This document shows, piece after piece, positions 43,296 through 50,781 of a stretch of 64,000 nt of DNA (position 1 is the first letter of the stretch; each line of letters opens with the position of its first letter). The translations under genes were made by a program, and so were the position numbers. The stretch covers positions 1-64,000 of the forward strand of contig NZ_QFRA01000009.1 of NCBI RefSeq assembly GCF_003243515.1. The letters are read 5' to 3'. The notes beneath the pieces are model-generated. The model saw nothing but the letters and a program-made list of their open reading frames with translations. It was not told the origin of the DNA and searched no databases. Origin of the DNA: Corynebacterium kroppenstedtii. Lineage in GTDB: Bacteria > Actinomycetota > Actinomycetes > Mycobacteriales > Mycobacteriaceae.

Positions 43296-43613
43296 CTAGG
43301 CTTGCGGCGGAAGCTCTGCGACGAGGGGCGCGTCGAAATCCTGTGGCCCCAGCCGGGCAGCACCACCCGGCGATCCGAGATCGTCGAAGAACGCGGCGTT
43401 CGCGTCGTTGTAGTCGATCCACTCGTCGGGGACGTCGTCCTCGTAGAAGATCGCCTCCACGGGGCACACTGGTTCGCACGCCCCGCAATCGACGCATTCG
43501 TCGGGGTGGATGTACAGACTGCGAACGCCCTCGTAGATGCAGTCAACCGGGCATTCCTCAACACATGCCTTATCCTTCACGTCAACGCAGGGTTCCGCGA
43601 TGGTGTAAGCCAT
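43296..43613 (-). CDS. fdxA: Seven-iron ferredoxin
   Basis: The product is 105 residues, starting MAYTIAEPCVDVKDKACVEE. The cysteine pattern CVEECPVDC followed by CVDCGACEPVCP is that of bacterial ferredoxins with a [3Fe-4S] and a [4Fe-4S] cluster. It is an electron carrier in the cytoplasm. AGGAGGAGA directly precedes the ATG at 43613, a strong ribosome site that rules out the longer frame. It lies upstream of dapC, which is a conserved pairing. Confidence 0.94.
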   Translation of the reverse strand: MAYTIAEPCVDVKDKACVEECPVDCIYEGVRSLYIHPDECVDCGACEPVCPVEAIFYEDDVPDEWIDYNDANAAFFDDLGSPGGAARLGPQDFDAPLVAELPPQA

Positions 43614-43854
43614 AGTCTCCTCCTCTTTCGCCTTTTCTTCCCGTTGTCTTCCTGTTGTGCAGCGCGACGTCGTCACCGTCGGCTCGCTGCGCCGTGGCTG
43701 GTCTTGCCATGCCTGTGGCCATTGACCGAACTGGGGTCAGGGGGCACCCAATGTCGTCAAGCGGTTCCATGATGCCACGCGTCAAACAAAAAATGAACCT
43801 ATCTGTCTACTTTTCGTCTGCGGGGGCAGTGTTTCATGGCCACTACCAGGCTAT

Positions 43855-44367
43855 TTACTTTTTCTTTGTGGGGTTATTTTTCTCCTTGGGGCGTTTGCTA
43901 CCCGTCGTCGGGGTGAGCGGCGGTGGATTGACTTGATCCATCGACGAAACCACCGACCTCATCAGTGGCCACGCCGCGCCCGCAACACCGGCGATCATGA
44001 ACAGGACTCCGACGAGGTTGGGCACAATCCAGGTTGTTCCCCGCGTTCCCGGTAGCGACGGCCACGTGACGGCAATGAAGTAGAGCACGATCCAGGTCAC
44101 ACCGGGGATGCTGGCCCATGCCAACTTTTTCGTCCACAGCAGCGCCGTCGTCCCGAGGACATAGTTGAAGCCGGCTGCGATGAGAATCATGTAGGGGAAG
44201 GGATAAGTGTGGCCGCCGAGGGTGATTCGGCTGCCCAGGTACACCATTTCTAAGAAGAAGGACAGCACGGACCCGACGGTCAACCAGGTGATTCCTGCAA
44301 TGCGTTCACCTTTGCTCACGTCTTCGCGCGGCTGAGAATGGTTGGGGTCTCCCCAATGTTTTTCCAT
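43855..44367 (-). CDS. Membrane protein (four to five helices)
   Basis: The product is 170 residues. Hydrophobic segments run GITWLTVGSVLSFFLEMVYLG, FPYMILIAAGFNYVLGTTALL, IPGVTWIVLYFIAVTWP and IVPNLVGVLFMIAGVAGAAWPLM; the tail is Lys/Pro-rich. GGGGA precedes the ATG at 44367. A similar membrane protein gene follows mshB in mycobacteria. It starts 13 bases after the end of mshB, in the same direction. Function unknown. Confidence 0.75.
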   Translation of the reverse strand: MEKHWGDPNHSQPREDVSKGERIAGITWLTVGSVLSFFLEMVYLGSRITLGGHTYPFPYMILIAAGFNYVLGTTALLWTKKLAWASIPGVTWIVLYFIAVTWPSLPGTRGTTWIVPNLVGVLFMIAGVAGAAWPLMRSVVSSMDQVNPPPLTPTTGSKRPKEKNNPTKKK

Positions 44368-44380
44368 AGTTATTCCCCGC

Positions 44381-45598
44381 TTATCGACGCTGGCCAAACT
44401 GCTCGGATGTATCGTGCTCTGCTCCCTCATCTGTCTGATCTAATGAAAACGCGCTCCGTCCTCGTGCGCGCACGACTGAGGAATCATACGCGTAGCGGGC
44501 CGATATAGTTTTCGCCCATGGGCCGCTTCCACCGTACGCCACCACATAGTGTTCTTCTCTCATCAGTGGCTGAGCAATACAGTTGGACAGTGCAAATACC
44601 TTCGGCGCCACAATGGGGTCGCTGACCGCCCACGCGGATTCGGGGTTTATCCAGCTCTGCCGACCATCGGCGATCCACAGTTGCGTGGCGTGAGCAGCCA
44701 TCGCGTTCGCTTGCACCTCAATATCCGCATCACTTAACTGGACGGCGACGTCCACCAGATCGTCGGGGACGAAGGCAAGATCTGGCTCAGTGATCTTGCC
44801 CGGGGTTTTCTCCGGGGACGCAGAGTCAACGGCCCCGGCGGCGTCGTCGGCAAAACTGAAATCCATCCCGCCGGGAGCGACCCATCCATCAGGAATACGG
44901 GAGATCGCACGTCCCGCCTGTTTAAGAGCTGTTTCGCCACGGACCGCCCAGAAAACAACAGGATCCGGAATGCCGTGGTCCGCATAGGTCTCGCGGCCAC
45001 CGTGACGGCGGGCCAGCACGGCAGAAAACAGATCCTCATCATCACCGGGCACTTCGCCAGACGCCTCGCCACCTAATTCAGGCGCGGACGTATGAGGCAG
45101 CTCTGCAACAGCCGCATGAGTGATCTCATGAGCGCGAATGTGATCGGGATGCCCGTAACCACCATCAGGCCCATAAGTGACCACGATGTCAGGGCAGAAG
45201 TCGCTCATCAGGGCCTTGAGCGCATCAACAGCCTGCTGCCCGGACTTCACGAATGCGCGCGGGTGATCCGCCGACGGCGTTCCCACCATCCCCGAATCTC
45301 GCCAGCGGCCCACACCGCCCAGCACACACGGACGATGGTGAACACCATTCACGCCCAGGATACGAAGCGAATCCTCAAGCTCTCGATAACGAAAGCCACC
45401 CAACATGTCGGCTTCGTCAGCAATGAGGCCCTGCATCGGCTCCCCAATGACCTCACCTTGCTCCCCCAACGTGCACGTGACCACGCGAACATCAGCACCG
45501 CGCCGGGACAGGTGCGCTAACAAACCACCGGTCCACAGGGCTTCGTCGTCGGGGTGGGCATGAACGGCCATCACTCGGAGGCCACGCAAATCACTCAT
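44381..45598 (-). CDS. mshB: Mycothiol biosynthesis deacetylase MshB
   Basis: The product is 405 residues and removes the acetyl group from GlcNAc-Ins in mycothiol synthesis. The zinc site motifs are VMAVHAHPDDE and YGHPDHIRAHE. The total length exceeds the typical mycobacterial enzyme (about 300) because of charged inserts (around APELGGEASGEVPGDDED and DSASPEKTPGK) and a long C-terminal tail. The ATG at 45598 overlaps the stop of the preceding lipoprotein gene by eight bases, which suggests translational coupling. Confidence 0.92.
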   Translation of the reverse strand: MSDLRGLRVMAVHAHPDDEALWTGGLLAHLSRRGADVRVVTCTLGEQGEVIGEPMQGLIADEADMLGGFRYRELEDSLRILGVNGVHHRPCVLGGVGRWRDSGMVGTPSADHPRAFVKSGQQAVDALKALMSDFCPDIVVTYGPDGGYGHPDHIRAHEITHAAVAELPHTSAPELGGEASGEVPGDDEDLFSAVLARRHGGRETYADHGIPDPVVFWAVRGETALKQAGRAISRIPDGWVAPGGMDFSFADDAAGAVDSASPEKTPGKITEPDLAFVPDDLVDVAVQLSDADIEVQANAMAAHATQLWIADGRQSWINPESAWAVSDPIVAPKVFALSNCIAQPLMREEHYVVAYGGSGPWAKTISARYAYDSSVVRARGRSAFSLDQTDEGAEHDTSEQFGQRR

Positions 45599-47627
45599 TA
45601 CTGGAGGCATCCTCCTTGTCGTCCTTATTCTCGCCTGTTTCGTCATTGTCCTTCTCGGCGCCCACATTGTCCTTGTTATCGGTAGTCGGACCGCTGCCAG
45701 GCTGGAGCACCGAGTAGTCCTCGTTCCGCGTCCACAGAGGTGCAGTGGAAAAAATTCCGCCGCGTTCCGTCGTCGGGAGCTCGCCCGACTTGAGTGGCAA
45801 ACGAGGAGCCTCCAGGGCCGGCGTCGTCGCGAATACCTCGGTGTCCTGAAGCAACGCGAGGCTGACGGCCTGGGAATTCACCTTCTCAATAACCTTCTGC
45901 TTCGTGTCATTGACATCGGCGAACCCCTCGGCGGCTTCCCTCACCTGGGTATCGATCTCCGGATCACACAACCCCGACATATTGGCTGCTCGGGCGTACT
46001 TTTTCTCCATAGACTTACGTGCGTCCCCGGTATCCGTAGCACTAGGCGAAGCACTGTCTGGCGTCGGCACTGGTTCAGACGATGGCGATGACGGCGTCGA
46101 ACTCTCCGGCTCCATCAACTCCGAACTCTTATCGGAGTCCATCTCTTTCGACGGACGATCAGCCGACGTGCAGCCATAGTGGCTGGCTAACGCAGATGCG
46201 GTGGTGTCACCCGATTGCCACGCGACGGTCGCGTCGGCAAAGCCGAGAGGGAGGGCAGATTCGACGATGTCCAGCGCCGGCATAACAAGTGCTTTCGCAG
46301 GAAAACCGGCCTGGGTGAGCTGGTCCGCCACCGTGCGCGCCGCAGTAACTGCCGCGTCATCCGACTGATCAACGGCGATCCGGAAAGGCCTGGACAACGA
46401 CGGGAATGCGGACTTCGAACCGGGAACAGAGGTGCCCGAAATCGTGGCCGCATCATGCGGCGCGCTCACTTCCATCCGCTCACTGGCAATGCGGGCAACA
46501 GTATCCCTATCCACACTGTTGAGTATTCGTGCGCGCTCCCCCACATCATCCATATGCGGTGCAGCGGTATTCAGCGACAACATCAGGTACCGGTTTTTCG
46601 GCGAGAGCTGTACCACGGAATGCGGCACCGAATCTAGCGACAGCTGCGTGGTTGCTTTCGGACGCAACGCAGCCCCCTGGACCTGGCCATTGCGCAGCAT
46701 TTCCGCGGCCTCAGCAGCATTGTCCTGGACCTGGAGGACAATCTTGTCCGTCTTCGCGAGGTTACTTCCCCAATAACGGTCATTGCGCACCAACGTCACA
46801 ATGCCACGGCCGCTATCAATCGATTCCACCGAAAATCGGTTGCCCGAGACGGGAACCGAGTCCCTCAACATCGTCTGAAAGTTACCGGATGAGCGGTACA
46901 GGTGGCTGGGCAGCAGATTGGTGAACAGCGACCGCCATGCCACGTACGGACGATCAAAATGGACGTCTACCTGGTGGCCGCTCTCAGTCGAGGTCACACT
47001 GCTGATAGCTTCATACCCCGCGGGGTCTTCAACCCCAGGCTGCGAGATCATTTGCTTCCACAAATACTCAAAATCAGCCCCCGTGATCGGAGTGCCGTCC
47101 GACCACTGCGCATCCGACGCGATCGTATAGCGCACCGTAAACGGCTGAGGCGACGCTGCCTCGGAAGGCGTCGCCGATTCTGACGACGGCGTCGATACCG
47201 AGGATACTGTCCCACTGCCTTCCACCACGTCGGCGGAATCAAGCAGGTCCTGGTTCAGCTCTAATTCGCCATCATCCTTTTCGACGAATGGACTGGACAG
47301 CACCAGCGAGGCCATATGGTCGACCAAAGGGTTGTCGTCAGAAACCAGATGTGGATTAAACCCCGGGCTGACATCACTGACCGCAAACGTAATTTTTTCC
47401 GACTGCTGGGACACAGTGTCAGCATTGTTTTTATTCCCGTCACCGGAATTGACGACGGGCGCCGACCCGGGACGCGCGCTACACCCGGCCAGTAACGATG
47501 TGGACGCAACCCCCACAGCAACGCCCGTGGCCACGATCGCCCTCACGGCAGTGGACGTCACACCACGCGGGTGAGCATAAGAGCGCACCCGCATAGTGAG
47601 TCGATGTCGTTTACGCGTTGTGTTCAT
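45591..47627 (-). CDS. LpqW-like lipoprotein, peptide-type solute-binding fold
   Basis: The product is 678 residues. A basic, hydrophobic N-terminus ends in the lipobox STSLLAGC, so it is exported and lipid-anchored. The mature protein has the family 5 solute-binding fold (SDAQWSDGTPITGADFEYLWKQ, YLMLSLNTAAPH). An insert of about 40 Ser/Pro-rich residues lies near 500-540, and the C-terminus is Asp/Lys/Glu-rich. It sits between typA and mshB exactly as LpqW does in mycobacteria, where LpqW influences lipoarabinomannan and PIM synthesis rather than peptide uptake. I infer a similar role. Confidence 0.85.
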   Translation of the reverse strand: MNTTRKRHRLTMRVRSYAHPRGVTSTAVRAIVATGVAVGVASTSLLAGCSARPGSAPVVNSGDGNKNNADTVSQQSEKITFAVSDVSPGFNPHLVSDDNPLVDHMASLVLSSPFVEKDDGELELNQDLLDSADVVEGSGTVSSVSTPSSESATPSEAASPQPFTVRYTIASDAQWSDGTPITGADFEYLWKQMISQPGVEDPAGYEAISSVTSTESGHQVDVHFDRPYVAWRSLFTNLLPSHLYRSSGNFQTMLRDSVPVSGNRFSVESIDSGRGIVTLVRNDRYWGSNLAKTDKIVLQVQDNAAEAAEMLRNGQVQGAALRPKATTQLSLDSVPHSVVQLSPKNRYLMLSLNTAAPHMDDVGERARILNSVDRDTVARIASERMEVSAPHDAATISGTSVPGSKSAFPSLSRPFRIAVDQSDDAAVTAARTVADQLTQAGFPAKALVMPALDIVESALPLGFADATVAWQSGDTTASALASHYGCTSADRPSKEMDSDKSSELMEPESSTPSSPSSEPVPTPDSASPSATDTGDARKSMEKKYARAANMSGLCDPEIDTQVREAAEGFADVNDTKQKVIEKVNSQAVSLALLQDTEVFATTPALEAPRLPLKSGELPTTERGGIFSTAPLWTRNEDYSVLQPGSGPTTDNKDNVGAEKDNDETGENKDDKEDASSNE

Positions 47628-47657
47628 TGTCCATCACGGCCATAAAGGCCACCGTCG

Positions 47658-49580
47658 TTATTTCTTACCCTGCTTCGCCTTCTGCTTAGCGTGCGCAGCA
47701 GCGCGCCCTCGTTCTTTGGCGTCCAAGATCACCTTACGCACACGGATATTCTTCGGTGTGACCTCGACGCATTCGTCGCCACCACAGAACTCCATGGCCT
47801 CGTCCAAGGTGAGGGTATGCGCTTTGGCCAGTGTGACCGTCGTTTCCGCCGTCGCAGAACGCATGTTGGTCAGCTTCTTTTCCTTCGTGATGTTGACGTC
47901 CATGTCTTCTTCACGGTTATTCGCACCAACAACCATGCCTTCATAGGCCTCAACACCAGGTTCAACGAAGAACTGGCCCCGGTCCGCCAGCTGCTGCAAG
48001 GCGTAGGCGGTGATCTGCCCGGCGCGGTCAGCAACCAAGGATCCCGACGCCCGGTCTTTAATATCGCCGGCCCACGGTTTGTACCCGTCGCTGTAGGAGT
48101 TCGCGATACCGGTACCCCGGGTTTCCGTCATGAACGTGGTCCGGAATCCGATGAGCCCACGAGCAGGCACGGAGTATTCCATGCGGATCCACCCGCCAGC
48201 ACCATTGTCCATGGACAGCATCGTGCCCTTATGCGAGGCCATGAGCTGCGTGACGGCACCTTGGTGCTCCGACGGGACGTCGATGACGAGGTGTTCAAAG
48301 GGCTCGTGCAGTGTGCCGTCGATGGTGCGGGTCACCACTTGTGGCTTGCCGACGGTCAGCTCGAAGCCTTCGCGACGCATGGTTTCGACAAGCACCGATA
48401 GTGCCATTTCTCCGCGGCCTTGAACTTCCCACGCATCTGGGCGCTCGGTCGGCAAGACTTTCAACGAAACGTTACCAATGAGCTCTTGCTCCAGGCGGGA
48501 CTTCACCAGCCGAGCGGTGAGTTTGTCACCGCCACCGCGACCGGCCAAAGGCGAGGTGTTCACGCCGATGGTCATCGAGATCGCTGGCTCGTCGACGGTG
48601 ATCGGTGGCATCGCCTCGGGGTGCTCTGGGTCCGCGAGGGTGTCGCCAATCATGATTTCGTCGATACCGGCGACGGCTCCGATGTCGCCGGCGATGACCT
48701 GGTCAGTAGGCACGCGCTTCACGCCGTCCTGGCACAGAAGCTCCGAAATTTTCGCGGTCTTGGTGTGCGGGTTTCCGTCACTATCGTGGTGAATCCAGGC
48801 GACCTGCTGCCCCTTCTTCAGGATGCCGCGGAACACGCGCACGAGGCCGATACGCCCCAGGAACGAGGAGGAGTCCAAGTTGGTGACGTGCGCCTGCAAA
48901 GGAGCGTCGATCTCAGCAGAGGGCTCCGGCAACACGTCATACAGCACGTTGAAAAGGTCTTGCAGATCCTCGGCTTCCGGGACATTTCCGTTACCGGGAT
49001 TCTCCGTGGACGCCTTCCCGGCGCGACCGGACGCATACAGAACGGGCAGCTCCAGGTTCTTTTCGGCGGCTTCCTGCGCCTCCGGGTCGTCCAAGGACGC
49101 GGCCAGTTCGAGCAAAAGGTCCTGGGCTTCGTCGACGACCTCGTCGATACGAGCGTCGGGACGGTCGGTCTTATTGACGACGATGATGACGGGCATCTTC
49201 GCTTCCAGCGCTTTGCCCAACACGAAACGCGTCTGAGGAAGGGGCCCCTCGGAAGCGTCGATAAGGAGCACAACACCGTCAACCATGGACAGTCCGCGCT
49301 CAACCTCACCACCGAAGTCGGCGTGGCCGGGGGTGTCGATGACATTGATGATCAAATCGGTGCCATCTTTGCCCATCCCCTTGCGATGGATAGCCGTATT
49401 CTTGGCGAGGATGGTGATACCCTTTTCCTTCTCCAAATCCCCCGAGTCCATGACCCGGTCGACGACCTCGTCATGATCGCCGAACACGCCTGACTGCTGA
49501 AGCATGGCATCAACAAGTGTGGTTTTGCCATGGTCAACGTGGGCGACAATGGCAACATTGCGAAACTCTGGATGGCTCAC
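47658..49580 (-). CDS. typA: Ribosome-associated GTPase TypA/BipA
   Basis: The product is 640 residues. The G domain has VAIVAHVDHGKTTLVDAML, the DTPGHADF switch and VVNKTDRPDAR; EF-G-like domains and the BipA-specific C-terminal domain follow (ARGLIGFRTTFMTETRGTG, VYEGM-like AYEGMVVGANNREEDMDVN). It acts on the ribosome during stress and ribosome assembly. I chose GTG at 49580 because AGGAG lies ten bases upstream and the protein then starts (M)SHPEFRNVAIV as in relatives. Confidence 0.95.
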   Translation of the reverse strand: MSHPEFRNVAIVAHVDHGKTTLVDAMLQQSGVFGDHDEVVDRVMDSGDLEKEKGITILAKNTAIHRKGMGKDGTDLIINVIDTPGHADFGGEVERGLSMVDGVVLLIDASEGPLPQTRFVLGKALEAKMPVIIVVNKTDRPDARIDEVVDEAQDLLLELAASLDDPEAQEAAEKNLELPVLYASGRAGKASTENPGNGNVPEAEDLQDLFNVLYDVLPEPSAEIDAPLQAHVTNLDSSSFLGRIGLVRVFRGILKKGQQVAWIHHDSDGNPHTKTAKISELLCQDGVKRVPTDQVIAGDIGAVAGIDEIMIGDTLADPEHPEAMPPITVDEPAISMTIGVNTSPLAGRGGGDKLTARLVKSRLEQELIGNVSLKVLPTERPDAWEVQGRGEMALSVLVETMRREGFELTVGKPQVVTRTIDGTLHEPFEHLVIDVPSEHQGAVTQLMASHKGTMLSMDNGAGGWIRMEYSVPARGLIGFRTTFMTETRGTGIANSYSDGYKPWAGDIKDRASGSLVADRAGQITAYALQQLADRGQFFVEPGVEAYEGMVVGANNREEDMDVNITKEKKLTNMRSATAETTVTLAKAHTLTLDEAMEFCGGDECVEVTPKNIRVRKVILDAKERGRAAAHAKQKAKQGKK

Positions 49581-49803
49581 TGAGCAAAATCTCCTGGGGT
49601 AGAAAAGCTCACCGTAGGTCAAGGGCGATGAGCGAGCGTGACGCGGCATCTCCACCGGTCACACAATGGGGCACCCGAACGTGCAAATCGTGCTCAGGCT
49701 ACCACCTCCCCCCATCCCTTTCATCTTTCCTATGCTGTGTGGTGGTACAGCCTTGGTTCGCTCTCGGTTCGTTGTCACGCCAACTTCTTGTTAGGACACT
49801 GTC

Positions 49804-50739
49804 ATGCGCATTCTTTTTCTCGGATTCGGTGGGTCCATTGCGCTCACTATGCACTCCGCGTGGGACGAATTCCGCGAAAAGTATGCCGCAGGCACCGCGG
49901 CTCCTGACGACGAGACAACAGCCGTTGAACCCGTTGATTTACGTCACCGGCCTTTCGATGCTGGGACGCTGGCAACTGCCGACGATCTTGGCGCAGAACT
50001 GACTGCTGCCGATGCCGTGTTTGTACAAGGTCCGATGACACCGGAGGATATCGACGCTCTGGGTACAGCCCTTGATGCAGCCATCGAGGAAGCGCACAAG
50101 TCTGGGCGCGCATTCGTGGTCTCCGCATCGGTTCCCTGTGCCGACCCCATCGTTGACCGAGCAACCTCACCACGGCCAGGAATCACAGCGCGACTGCGGG
50201 AAGCGCTCCGGCAACTCACGCCCGATGGGATGTGCCATGCTATCCGCCTGGTGTGCACCGTCCTAGCCGGGGTTCCCGATCCTGGTTCTCTCGCACAGTC
50301 GCGCCCACACGGCATCATTTCTCTTGACGACGACGACCTTTTGCGGGCCTGTGGGTATTTTGTGAGTCCGACGGGTGGGGAAACTCCGGCCGATGGGGAT
50401 GACCGCCCCCAGATCGGTGATGCTCCAGAGGGCGTACGCATTGGAATCGCAGCCAGCCCGTTCCAAGTTGCCAGCCACGACACCCTCGCGGTCTCATATA
50501 TCGCGAAACTCGTTGAGGCCAGTGGCGCTACAGCCATCGTGTGGGCAGGAGATCCCACCGACGTGCCCGATGGCGTCGAACCTCCACCGGCCGTGGACGC
50601 GTGGATGAACCTCACCGGTTTCACGCTTGCGGGAACACATGCGAACCCCCGCGTCGATAATGGCGTCGAATTTCTGACAGACTCCGGCGTTCCCATGATC
50701 ACCCCGGTCCCTCTCCTGCGAATGGCACTGGATCGGTGA
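49804..50739 (+). CDS. Magnesium chelatase H subunit (BchH/ChlH type), N-terminal piece
   Basis: There are 311 residues before an in-frame TGA (50737-50739). AGGA lies seven bases before the ATG. The end of this piece (MNLTGFTLAGTHANPRVDNGVEFLTDSGVPMITPVPLL) matches the H-subunit region just before the BchH segment that begins QW...DRGLLPVE. The reading frame continues past the TGA directly into the next piece. At the TGA, relatives have a conserved Trp, so a single G-to-A change (TGG to TGA) explains the break. I do not see a porphyrin-pathway gene nearby. The order of fragments suggests one gene of about 1250 codons. Confidence 0.8.
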   Translation: MRILFLGFGGSIALTMHSAWDEFREKYAAGTAAPDDETTAVEPVDLRHRPFDAGTLATADDLGAELTAADAVFVQGPMTPEDIDALGTALDAAIEEAHKSGRAFVVSASVPCADPIVDRATSPRPGITARLREALRQLTPDGMCHAIRLVCTVLAGVPDPGSLAQSRPHGIISLDDDDLLRACGYFVSPTGGETPADGDDRPQIGDAPEGVRIGIAASPFQVASHDTLAVSYIAKLVEASGATAIVWAGDPTDVPDGVEPPPAVDAWMNLTGFTLAGTHANPRVDNGVEFLTDSGVPMITPVPLLRMALDR

Positions 50740-50781
50740 CAAAGGTCTGACCTCCCTGGCCTGACAGCGGGCCAGGTATCC

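Noticed and set aside
48420..49493. Long open frame opposite typA
   Set aside because: Shadow of typA; no motif and no ribosome site.
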